From Ectocarpus siliculosus (taxonomy: Eukaryota > Sar > Phaeophyceae > Ectocarpales > Ectocarpaceae), in assembly GCA_000310025.1 (NCBI GenBank), contig FN649727.1:3490064-3554063 (forward strand): 64,000 bases of DNA. Reading direction: 5' to 3'. Positions 1 through 10,062 of the stretch are shown here, piece by piece. The notes below the pieces were generated by a model. That model was not told the DNA's origin. It worked only from the letters and a program-made list of their open reading frames with translations, and searched no databases. The position numbers and the translations under genes are program-made. Every line of letters begins with the position of its first letter. The stretch's first letter is position 1.

Positions 1-219
1 GCGGGCATGTGGGAGAGACTACATAGTCGACTCGAAGCGACAGCAAGACCTGACACCGTACATAGCTTTCTGACAGCTGGCGGGGGTTCCACAAGGTTTC
101 TAGAGCGGGAGACAACAAGAAGAGGCGAACGGTGACGGACGCAGAAGAAAAAGAAAAAGTGACTTCTAAAGAAAATCAGCAATAATACACTCGTACATGG
201 CCAATTGTAACGATTGCAA

Positions 220-300
220 TGGAGGAGTTGAGCCTAAACCCTATATTGAGATTTCCAAATTGCGGGCGCCAGACTTCATCGTACATCAAAATTTGGGCAC
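220..300 (-). repeat. short dispersed repeat, copy 1 (partner near 15785-15860, plus)
   Basis: Read on the minus strand, this segment contains the words TGGCGCCCGCA and TAGGGTTTAGGCTCAA. A matching stretch lies on the plus strand at 15785-15860 with TGGCGCCCGCAGTTTAGGAA. Conceptual translations share W-R-P-Q-F and a following G-x-R-L. About 45 nt align by eye. The repeat is inverted and 15.5 kb away, so it is a dispersed repeat rather than a tandem one. Its class is unknown. Confidence 0.45.
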
Positions 301-1360
301 AGCGTTTTGTTGAGCCCTCGTTCGCTTCAAGCATCGTCTGCTTCTTCTTCGTTGTTCGTGAACGTTCGGTGTCGACGTGACGGATAATTCCAATACAGTA
401 CGGGCCCGAAATTAAGAAAAAATCCGTTGAGAAAATAAGGCTCAATTTTTTACGAAAAACAAGAAAAAAGAAACCACAGCTCATTCTCGGCCACAACGCA
501 AGAAACGTTCCAATAAGAAACATGATTGTGCGATACCCCCAACACATAAGAAGCTAGGGTTGCTGGGTAGCGTGTCCAATACGAAACGTCCCACTGCTGC
601 TCCTTCCGTGCTCCCACCCCATCTGTACCTAGCTGAACAATGTCTTTTTTGTAGGGGGGGAAGAATGATTTTTGTCGCGCCCCCCTCGCCTCCCTCCGCG
701 CTAGCGCGCTGGCTACTCCGCGCCTCCGCGGACTGCTTTACCCACTGCTGCTGTACTGCAATGTTGGCAACACCGAGCATTCTGGTTAATGCTGCATGAA
801 TGCATGGTGGTTTGTTGTATTCTTAGCCTGAAACATTAAGAAAATAAGAAAGAAGAGACTCAGGAAGATGCGACAGTCCAAAGGAATAAGATGTTTGGGG
901 TACTTGGATACAAGATCCGATCTGCAGAGAATGTGTGTGTGTGGGGGTATACTGCTGGGGGTTCCAAGTGCGGGGCCCCTCGTGAGAGCCCGCGCATGTG
1001 TTCACTGTGTCTGCAAGAGATACTGTGTATGTTGTGCTGGAAGGAGCACTGTGTGTGACAATCAAGGTTTTGAAAAAAAAAAAAATGTTTCATGTTGGGT
1101 GCATTCTTCCCGTTGAGCCGAAGACGAGAAATTCATCCAGGAATCGCCTCCGAGAGACAATGCGTTGATGATGTGTGTGTACGGAATTCCTGTTTGTGGT
1201 TGAGTAATTTTTTTTTCTGGTTTTTGACTTGTTGTGTTTCCGACCCGAATTGTTTGTTGTGTAACATGCGAAATTCAATGACAACTGTCGAACTCTGCTG
1301 TTTGTACTCCTGTCAAGAACAATGGGGGGGGGTTTGTGTACCATGTTTGTTTGTTTGTTT

Positions 1361-1744
1361 CTATAGCCGCAGTACCAGCAGAGCAGAGTGCTTTCCAACA
1401 CATGTACGGAGACCTACATAGCCGAGATTGCCGAGGGTACCGGAACGCACAGTCGGGCAGCAGAAACACTCCAACAGGCACGAAGAGGTGCCCATGGAGT
1501 GAAGCGTCGTATTATCTGCATCCTCCAGATGTAGGTAGCACAGCGATCCATCACGTGCCGCCACAAAGGATACAGACAGACAGACGTCGTGCAGCTGTTG
1601 TTGCGGAGAAGTTTTGAACTTCTTCCCCAGCAAACGCATGGTGATGGCCCCCATTACATATTCGCAGCCCTCTATGTATGTATCTGCCAGAGGAAACCAA
1701 ATATTTTCACCATGAAACCTGAAAGGTCGGTGCATTTCATGCAA
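1361..1744 (-). repeat. dispersed repeat A, copy 1 (inverted partner at 14279-14650)
   Basis: The minus strand carries a 127-codon frame whose conceptual peptide contains F-R-F-H-G-E-N-I-W-F-P-L-A-D and S-P-Q-Q-Q-L-H-D-V-C. The plus strand at 14279-14650 encodes the same words, but with an in-frame stop after the first one and a drifted second half. The two copies are in opposite orientation. They are either remnants of a mobile element or two pseudogenised copies of a small gene. No family is recognised. Confidence 0.6.
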
Positions 1745-2264
1745 AACAGGAACACATGTACAGCAGCAGTAGACGTTTGGCAGAACTAAGGAATAATAAA
1801 AACAAAACAGACCGCAAAACGCGGCGGAATTTCAAATGGTGACGCCTACAGCGCCGACGCGCCGACGCATGTACTGGAAGCTGTACTAGAGCACCAAGAG
1901 GGGGCAAGGGGAAGAGAGGGCGTGGAGACAGAGGGGAAGAGAGGAGAAAGCTTGCGCGAGTGGGTGAAGTAGCGAGAGTGGCGTGGAATGCAGGAAGGTG
2001 AGAATCATCCGGCACGGGGCACGGGGGGGGCACGTTCCCGTTTTGTACTGCTGGCTCGCACCACTCTGCGTAGATTTCGTAGATGTTGGGATGCTGGGGG
2101 GGCGCAATATGACAGTCCCCCCGCCATTAGCTCTTCATGGCTGCAGCGCACAAGCAAGACGTGGGTGAGCCAGCGGTTCGTGCGAGTGTGCGAGCCAAAT
2201 CAGTACACGGCAGTAAAGAGAGGGAGCGATTGAGAAGGGGATACCATATCTAACTGCTGTGCCC

Positions 2265-5200
2265 ATGAAGCCTGTGTACGGGCCGGTGCGCCCCCCAAAG
2301 TGGCCTCGAGGCCCCACGAACGAGTTGCACAACGCTGCAGGCAGCGGTTGCATTCCGCATACAGCGGCGCTGCTCTCAGGAGATCAAGAGTTCTCGCATA
2401 AAGGACATGGCTGTTGTGCTAAACACAAAACCGGAGTTTCGGCTGGGGAGATAGATATCAACGAGGGTGATGAAACGGGCACGACACCTCTCATCTACGC
2501 CGCTCAGGTATGCGCACGAACCACTGGTTCTTCGCGTCCGTGTGTTATTCTTGCGATGTTGCGGTGAAGTCTGAGGGAAGAGTTGCGTAACTGCCACAAG
2601 TATTGTACAAGTACCGTCAGGTAGTACATGCGATCTCTTATATGCACTGCGAGTAGTGGGTTATGGGGCGTAAGAGAAACGACGAGGTATTGAGCGCTGC
2701 GTGTGGTGATCCATATGTACATTACATGGGTGGCCAACCGGCCCCCCTGCAAAACCCTCTAGAGGAACCACAAATCTGCGGCTTGTCTTGATGATAGTAT
2801 TATTGTGGCTGTCTCTCAGGAGACACAATGTGACTATATATATTTTTTTTGTTTGGGTTTATTTTAATTCATTGTTGTTGTGTTGTTCAGGTTTTCAGGT
2901 TTGGGGAGTACATATGGATACTGCTCAGAGGAACAAACAAATTGAACCTCCTGAGAGAGAACCAAAAATGGATCCTCCAGGACCACTACACTGGGACAAA
3001 AAAGTGGATCCTTGCCAGACGAGCCAAAAATTGATCCCAGACTCGTATCGGTGATAGAGATGGTTGTGTGTCACATAAGTTAGTACGGCGGGAATTGAAA
3101 GAGAATCCTTTACAAATATAGAAGTAGTGTCGTATATGGTCGAGTTTTTGCAATTTGTTTCCTCACCAAGGCTCCATGTTTGCTGTGCTACAGCAAGTAT
3201 GCATATAGCAATCGACAACAGCAGAACAAAACACAAAAACATCAAGCAATTGCAGACCAGGAATGCAGCTCTCTCTGTCACCTTTATGATACACCCCGCG
3301 GCTCTCTGTCATTGCATACTGCTGAACCTCTCGCTGGGCGTGTGGTAACAACGGAGTGTCACCAAAAAACATCTGTTGAAAAATAAAATAAACTCGAGTA
3401 AACAAGAACAGGATGCTACAGTACCTCCTTCCTGTAGAAGTCCTGTAGAAGGTTTGGTAAGGCTGAATGGCGTTCGATGCCTACCGAACATCAACATGGA
3501 AGCGGAATATCTAGTCTACATGAAATACCATGATTCCTGCTGCTGCACACGACGGTAGTGCTGCATGTGCACAATGTGACGAGAACCCTCGGGTGTAGCA
3601 GCAATGTCACGGGACACATGTACATACAATAATTGGTCACTTTTCATGCTTCGGCATTTTTTTCTCGCGCGACAGCGAGTGTTTTCTCGCGATTCCTTCT
3701 CAGGGGCATGCGGGAGGCTCTTCGGTACATTTACCTTCTCCCGGAGCTCGGTAGGCCTCCGTGGCGCGTGTGGTTGACGGTCAAAGTTGCGAAAACGGGC
3801 TCTATACCCCAAGGGCGCGTTCTGCGCAGACAAAGCCTTGCGAACAAATCCTGAAACCAATCAAAAACGACAGTTAGTTTGAAATATTTCCTCTTGGACT
3901 TGTTGCCATCTCCACATTCATTCATTCATTCCCTGATTCCACATCGCTGTGACCCTTCGTGGAATCGCAATGCCCAACAGTACCTACGTTTGCTCTTTTA
4001 CACTTCACAGCCGGCCAAGTGAAACGCTGCTGCTGTAGAGAAGTCTTAGCGCATGCACCCGCAGTGTTGAACATGTTTTTGTTCGTGGTGTTATTTCGGA
4101 TTCAACGTCGGTTCTCATTGGATATCTGCCATCATCACAAGACATCATAGAATGAAGAAGTTTGATTTTTCGCTGGCAAGTTGCTGTCCGCTCGAGCTGG
4201 CTCACATGTAGAATAACTACATGGGCGATGTTTAGCACGGAATAAGAGCGTTTTAAAACCGCCCATCGAAAATATGACACACAACCTTTTCGGGGAATGC
4301 GCATGTGGTCTTGCGTCACCCGCGGGAGGTTTGACACCCACGTCCCGAAGGGAGACCTTGTATATATATAGCTGCGTGTTGTGCGTGTATACATGCAGGA
4401 CGCGCCCGCACCTAAGAACCCTAGTTTTGGCCGAGGCTAGGATTCTTATTTCCCGGGGGCCATGCTACGAATGGCCGCTATGAACGTCGTAGGTTTTGTG
4501 TAGGGGTTCATAACCGAGCTCACAAATGGTGCTCAAGTTCTTAGACTTTGATGTTTTTCAGGCTCAATGCCAAGTTCTTAACGTCAGGCGCGTTCTGTAG
4601 TCTAGAACAGTTTAGCGGCCCATTCTCTCTCCTTTTCTCAAACGGACATCTTCAATTAGATGAAGCCGGTCTTCGCACTCGGAGCCGCGTTGACGATTGA
4701 ACTTGCCTCTTTCGTCGATCTTCCTAAATCTCCGTCTACGTATTCCGAGGCCAATGTCCCCAGTCCTAAATTGACCTTCAGCTTTGTCCCTGCATCCATT
4801 GGTCCATATACATATATACCTTCAACCATATTCCTTCGTTCATCATTCTGTAGATTTTCGTACCCTCCGTTTCCCTCTTTTCGTAGATCGAGGTGTTCTC
4901 TGTCCGCGAACGCATCTGATATGTCCGCTCCTTGAACCCCTATACGCTTTCCGTTGCCAACGTACACTCCTCCATACTTTCTTCTACAACCTTTACCCAC
5001 TCTGTGGGTTGTCTACCCTCGCGTTGTTTGCCCACACCGCCTTGCAAGCTCATATTCAGCAACATTCCTCTCCCGTATCTTTCATACTTTATGCCATTTT
5101 CCTTGAGTCTCTTGCCGTTCGTAGGGATTGGAGCCCAATATCTGGCCTTACGGGTGCGTTTGTTTGTGCGCACGGAGCATCCTAGAATACGATCTTCGCT

Positions 5201-7905
5201 GCTTGCACCTGCGCCCCTCCAACCCTTTTGTACAAGTACCTTTTTTGTTTGCCCCATACTTCTCCGGCGTACTCTAGCGGCGGGATGGCAGCGCTTTTCA
5301 TTTTTTGGGTTGAGGCGTGCATCAATATACCTGTCTGCGAGAAACGGGCCTAGCTTCCCCGCCCGTACTTTGCCCAAGGGACGCAAATGAGCCAAGCGCA
5401 AAATTCTCCACTTCTTTTTTGTCTTCAATTCAAATCAGCGCTCGCAGCATTCGTGCGGTTTACTCGAACCCGTGGTCACACAGAAAGCTTCCTCTCCCTG
5501 ACGCCCACTACCCACTACCCACCCCTCCTGCAGTGCTTTGCCTTCGATGTTTAGTGCCAGAAGAGTGCAGCACTCTCTTCCCTCTGTGTACACAAGAACT
5601 AGCGCTTGCCACCCAGGCCACGAACGGAAGCAAGCGAAACTCACGTTGCAAGAAAAGCTCGCATACGCCTGGATTCGAACCCCTGACCTTGGCCACCAGA
5701 AGGTTTTCGAGGATACTAACTAGGCTATTTGGGCGAGCGGTGTTCCATACAGGGAGAAAATTAGGATGAACATGTCCCCAGGCTCAAACCTACGTCCTGC
5801 CCGATGTGCACCAGAGCGTTTTTTCTGTTCCTTCAACTAGCAGCGAGTTGATTTGCAATCAACGCAATTCGTTCACTTCTAAACGAAGTAGTTTGTATGC
5901 GGTGGCCGGGGCATGAAACTGACCAAGAACCTAGCGCTAATCCTTACCCTAACCCCAAACTCACACGATAGGTGCTAGGTTGGCACTGGGTGAACATGGT
6001 TTAGGTTGGTGTGCCGACATAGGATCTAGGTGTTGTGGTGTTATTTTCCAGGTTGGTATTGCTTGGATGGGTGTTTTATCTGTATTGGTTCCCGACGTGG
6101 GTAGGTGCTGGGTTGGTGGTGCTTGGAGTAGGCCTTGGTCGTAGTTAGGTGGTAAACGGTGTTCGTGAAGGTCTGATAGGGCGGGACTGCCGACTATGGG
6201 TAATCTGTCATTGACGCCCCCCCGGGTGTATTGAACATTCCGCGAACATTCCGCTCGGAGAGACTCGTTTCGGGTAGCATGGTTTCCCGCCCGTCGATTC
6301 TTGATTTTTCCTATCTAAAAAAGAGTGTAAGAGTCCAAACAGATCTCGTGGTGTTTCTTGTGGGAGGAAGATTATGTATGGTCCACTCAGGGCAATCCAT
6401 TGCATCACATTTTTCGTAGCAACTGCCGGGAAAGCAACGATATTTGAAAAGTACCCCGTTTCCAAAAGCGGGCGAGTACATTTCCCTTTTGAGCGCTGAG
6501 TACGAGAGGTAAACAGACGAGCTCATGTGTCGTCTTCAAGTACAATGGCGTTGCTTTTTGGTCAACGCAAACCCAGATTTATGAATCATTCGCAGTCTTC
6601 CTCCGCTCGCTTTTCCCCACGCGCTACTTACGCACGTTTGATGCATCTATCCCCTAGGGAGGTTACCCACGAGTCGTCCGGATGCTCCTTCAAGCCGGGG
6701 CAAACGTCGCAGTGGAGGCAGACACCATGTATACGGCCCTCCACGGTTCTACCGTGACCGGACGCCAAGACGTGGCTCAGATGCTGATCGACGCCGGGGC
6801 CAATGTGGATGCCGGGAACGAGGATGGCATGACACCATTGATGTTTGCTGCGACGGACGGAAAATTGGCCGTCGCGAAAGTGTTCATCGCGGCGGGAGCA
6901 AAGGTTGACGCCCGTTCGGCCAACGAGGAAACCGCGTTGTGTCGTGCTGCACAAGGGGGGCACGTGGACATGGTCAAGCTGCTCCTTGCTGCTAAAGCAA
7001 ACCCAACGCTAGGGTCGATGAACACGAGGATGGATGGCCTTAAATGGGTATGCTTGCCGTTGGACGCTGCGTCGGAACGCGGGCACGAGTCGGTGGTGCG
7101 AGAGCTGCTGAATCTCGGGCTGAAGGCATGCGGCGGCCCTAGTCGCGGCAGGGATGCGCTCTTTATGGCCGCACAGGATAACCGCGTAGGAGTGCTGACC
7201 ATGTTGAGGGATGCGGGAGTAGTGGATAGGGGCAAGGCCATCGTCGCGGCGGCTGGCTTTGGCCGCGAGGCATCCGTCAGGTTCCTTTTGAAGCAGGAAC
7301 GGGCTACGACTCGGATCGATTACGCCAACACCCGTGACGAGGCTGGCCGCACCTTGTTCTATCGTGCCGCTTGGGGCGCGTATCCGAGGATCGGTCGGTG
7401 GCTTCTTGATGCCGGAGCGGACGAGACGCTGACGTCCGTGGTACAGCCTTTCCTGCGTTATGATAATATGCGTTTTGAGGACACAGCCCTGAAACTCGTC
7501 CTCCGGAGCCTCAGTTCAAAGCAATACCGCTTCGAGCCCGCCACGGACGACCAGATGCTCCGGCTGCAAGCATTCCGCCGCTTGCTTTTACAGATAGACG
7601 CAGTTCGTGCGATCTCTTGGCCGTGGCCTATCCCTGTCCCCTCCATACCCCAGGGTGTGAGCGGTGGGACCGTGGCAACATCAAAACCTGTGAAGTTAAT
7701 GCCAACCAAGTGGAGACGAACAGGAAGCCGTCATGTGCTCGCGGCGCAACTCTTCAGGTGGGTGTCGTACGGAGCTTGTCCGCGGAGTTCTGTCGTCACG
7801 TTTTGGATCCCGCACAGGTTGGTGCTCCTGCTGCCAAACCGATGCCCACCTCTTTCTCCTTTCCTTCGTCGAATCGCTCCGCTTGGTATTCCAGTTGTAG
7901 CTTAA
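2265..7905 (+). CDS. ankyrin-repeat protein (two exons)
   Basis: The proposed exons are 2265-2507 and 6658-7905, about 496 codons. Exon 1 ends in the ankyrin word T-P-L-I-Y-A-A-Q followed by donor GTATGC. Exon 2 begins after CCCCTAG with G-G-Y-P-R-V-V-R-M-L-L-Q-A-G-A-N-V. Joining them in phase 0 rebuilds one unbroken ankyrin unit, which is the main support. About seven more units follow (for example T-P-L-M-F-A-A and T-A-L-C-R-A-A), running to roughly residue 330. Ankyrin repeats are protein-binding scaffolds; no catalytic domain is seen, so partner and pathway are unknown. An upstream in-frame GTG at 2259 exists, but the ATG at 2265 is the first ATG. The last 80 or so codons are Pro/Arg-rich and unlike ankyrin; another frame is open at 7617-8063, so the true C-terminus may use a further splice. 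The intron is 4150 bp and holds transposon debris. Confidence 0.75.
4400..4610 (+). repeat. dispersed repeat B, copy 1 (partner at 14720-14895)
   Basis: About 160 bp align by eye with 14720-14895 in the same orientation. Shared words are ATGCTACGAATG, TGTAGGGGTTC, CTCACAAATGGTGCTCAA and TTCTTAA. At the second site it follows repeat A directly, so A and B may be parts of one element. Here it sits inside the large ankyrin-gene intron. Confidence 0.55.
4656..5428 (-). mobile_element. decayed 5'-truncated LINE fragment
   Basis: Two overlapping minus-strand frames (4940-5428 and 4656-5000) encode C-terminal pieces of the same protein family as the LINE at 10063-12453. Shared words include G-R-Q-P-T-E-W-V-K-V-V-E, G-P-M-D-A-G-T-K-L-K-V and I-L-G-C-S-(K/V)-R-T. 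The frames are broken and many residues differ, so this is an old copy that cannot encode a working protein. It lies antisense within the ankyrin-gene intron. Confidence 0.85.
5657..5738 (-). tRNA. tRNA-like sequence, probably a pseudo-tRNA or SINE head
   Basis: The minus strand contains an exact polymerase III B-box, GGTTCGAATCC, and a near-consensus A-box, TAGCCTAGTTAG, at tRNA-like spacing. The outermost bases pair over 6 bp (GCTCGC with GCGAGC), and a 5-bp ACCTT/AAGGT stem sits where the anticodon arm should be. The loop of that arm is 9 nt rather than 7, and the T-stem pairs poorly. A working tRNA is therefore unlikely, and no anticodon can be assigned. A tRNA-derived SINE head or decayed tRNA is more plausible. 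Confidence 0.35.
5930..6210. repeat. G/T-rich degenerate repeat tract in the ankyrin intron
   Basis: Loose repetition of AGGTTGGT, GGTGCT and TAGGT words follows a short CCCTAACCCC stretch. No regular period can be fixed by eye. The telomere-like words are too few to call an interstitial telomere. Confidence 0.3.
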
Positions 7906-7949
7906 GCTGTTGTGATGCCTCGCTTACCGTATACGACACACGAAATCAC

Positions 7950-8340
7950 ACACCGGGGATAACATTTTGGGGTTTAAAACTATTATCACCGGGTGTTGTA
8001 TTCTGTGTGGGGTGTGATATCTTATGTAGTCCGGGTGATAAAGTGCGGCCGTTGGAGCCATGAAGGGGGGGTGATATTCAGGGGGTGTCATACCCCTGCC
8101 ACACACTTGCAGGGACCGAAAAGGGCTGTGCTACCCAGAGGGTGTGATAACCAGGGGTGTGATATTCAGGGGATGTGATACCACTGCCGCACACTAGGGG
8201 CCGAAGGGGTGTGGTAACGAAGGGGTGTGTTAGCGCCAGAAAAGAATTACCTACCGTGCCTTCTCCCGCATTTGCAGGGTATTGGTACTTGTGCTACGGG
8301 GCACAGGTGATAACCGGGGACGTGATACACCTCCTGATCA
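7950..8340 (+). repeat. GGGTGTGATA-type interspersed short repeats
   Basis: More than ten variants of GGGTGTGATA(T/A) occur, several followed by TCAGGGG or CCAGGGG, with spacing of about 20-45 bp. Example words are GGTGTGATATTCAGGGG and GGTGTGATAACCAGGGG. Similar words recur at 12945-13330. This looks like a subterminal repeat array of the proposed TIR element. Confidence 0.6.
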
Positions 8341-8486
8341 AATGATCCCGGCGATGAACGCCAACAGCGCCCTCATCAACTACAGAGAATGTGTTATGCA
8401 ACAAAAAATACATTAAAATTATGTATCACCACCGCCTGGCACCATAATATGCCAAGAAGGGGGGGAAGAAAAAAAAGCTGAGTTGC

Positions 8487-9334
8487 ATGCATTTAAGAAC
8501 CCTCGATCAACGCGCTACGAGGCGGAAGCTTCCATTCATTACCCCCCCCCCCCCGGGTCATGAACATTTCCGGGTGAAATTGACCAAGGGAGACAGCCAA
8601 GAGTGCTTGGGGGTTGACATCGAGAAGCTGTCGAACTACGTAAGGAAGTTTGGATGGAGGGTTTGCGTCGCGAACATGATAGGAACAGAGAAGGTAAGGC
8701 GACAGGAGACGAGGGCGATAGAGGCGAAGAAGAGACCGGGCGGGGGAGACGAGCAGGCAAACCAGAAGAACGCCGAGAAGAAGCGGAAGGCGAAGGATAG
8801 AGTGCGCAAAATCTCCAATAGGGAAAAGCACAAGCTGAGAGTGGGGTCGTGGAACGTGTGCGGGTTCGCAAGGAGTGAGCGCAAGCGGTTGGAAATAGTG
8901 GACCAAGTAGAACAAAGCGATCTGGATGTAGTGGGGATCCAAGAGACGTGGGAACTGAAGGATGGGGACGTGGTAAGCAAAATAGGGAAGTACCGGTGGG
9001 TAGGGAAGGCAAGAAAGGGCTTAGACCCGAAGAAAAGGGGGGAGGGGGGAGTCGGATTCCTGGTCAAGGAACACTTGTATGACGTGGTGGAAGTAGTGAT
9101 GAAAACGGAGTTCGAGGAAAGCCTATGGCTTAAGATACCTGGGGAGCGGGGTGAGAAAGATTTGTTTCTAGGGAACGTATACGTCCCACCGTCGTCGAAG
9201 AAAGTCGCAAGCAAGGCGCAGGAGAACTTCGGACAAATTGGGGAAGATGTCCAGAAGTTCAGTAGGAAGGGAGAAGTTGTCATGGTGGGCGATTTCAACT
9301 CCAGAGTAGGGAAAGCTTGCAGTAGAGGACAGGC
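8487..9334 (+). CDS. LINE APE-type endonuclease region (cut by the gap)
   Basis: The frame encodes a lysine/arginine-rich N-terminus of about 110 residues, then an exonuclease-endonuclease-phosphatase domain. Visible family words are L-R-V-G-S-W-N-V-C-G (Asn near the active site), D-V-V-G-I-Q-E-T-W (metal-binding Glu) and V-M-V-G-D-F-N-S-R (active-site Asp and Asn). In LINEs this enzyme nicks the target DNA to prime reverse transcription. The domain's C-terminal part, including the expected final His, falls in the run of Ns. The start codon is uncertain: the first ATG is at 8487, but the poly-C run at 8541-8554 lies inside the frame. Confidence 0.8.
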
Positions 9335-10062
9335 NNNNNNNNNNNNNNNNNNNNNNNNNNNNNNNNNNNNNNNNNNNNNNNNNNNNNNNNNNNNNNNNNN
9401 NNNNNNNNNNNNNNNNNNNNNNNNNNNNNNNNNNNNNNNNNNNNNNNNNNNNNNNNNNNNNNNNNNNNNNNNNNNNNNNNNNNNNNNNNNNNNNNNNNNN
9501 NNNNNNNNNNNNNNNNNNNNNNNNNNNNNNNNNNNNNNNNNNNNNNNNNNNNNNNNNNNNNNNNNNNNNNNNNNNNNNNNNNNNNNNNNNNNNNNNNNNN
9601 NNNNNNNNNNNNNNNNNNNNNNNNNNNNNNNNNNNNNNNNNNNNNNNNNNNNNNNNNNNNNNNNNNNNNNNNNNNNNNNNNNNNNNNNNNNNNNNNNNNN
9701 NNNNNNNNNNNNNNNNNNNNNNNNNNNNNNNNNNNNNNNNNNNNNNNNNNNNNNNNNNNNNNNNNNNNNNNNNNNNNNNNNNNNNNNNNNNNNNNNNNNN
9801 NNNNNNNNNNNNNNNNNNNNNNNNNNNNNNNNNNNNNNNNNNNNNNNNNNNNNNNNNNNNNNNNNNNNNNNNNNNNNNNNNNNNNNNNNNNNNNNNNNNN
9901 NNNNNNNNNNNNNNNNNNNNNNNNNNNNNNNNNNNNNNNNNNNNNNNNNNNNNNNNNNNNNNNNNNNNNNNNNNNNNNNNNNNNNNNNNNNNNNNNNNNN
10001 NNNNNNNNNNNNNNNNNNNNNNNNNNNNNNNNNNNNNNNNNNNNNNNNNNNNNNNNNNNNNN
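9335..10062. other. assembly gap (728 Ns)
   Basis: The bases are unknown. The gap falls between the endonuclease and the reverse transcriptase of the LINE, where the linker of one ORF is expected. Its length may be an estimate, so whether the two halves are in one frame cannot be told. Confidence 0.99.

Larger units (their letters stand above)
1..2264. other. non-coding, repeat-bearing flank
   Basis: No protein-coding gene can be supported here. Short ORFs exist on both strands but none shows a domain, splice-site logic or a conserved frame. The stretch holds two segments that recur elsewhere in the window: a short one near 220-300 and a longer one at 1361-1744, both listed separately. A G-rich run lies near 2015-2035. 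Confidence 0.6.

Noticed and set aside
5940-5965. Telomere-like CCCTAACCCC words.
   Set aside because: Fewer than two exact units; too short to be an interstitial telomere.
7968-8340. A CRISPR-like array was considered for the GGGTGTGATA repeats.
   Set aside because: Repeats are short and variable, spacing is irregular, and the context is a eukaryotic genome.
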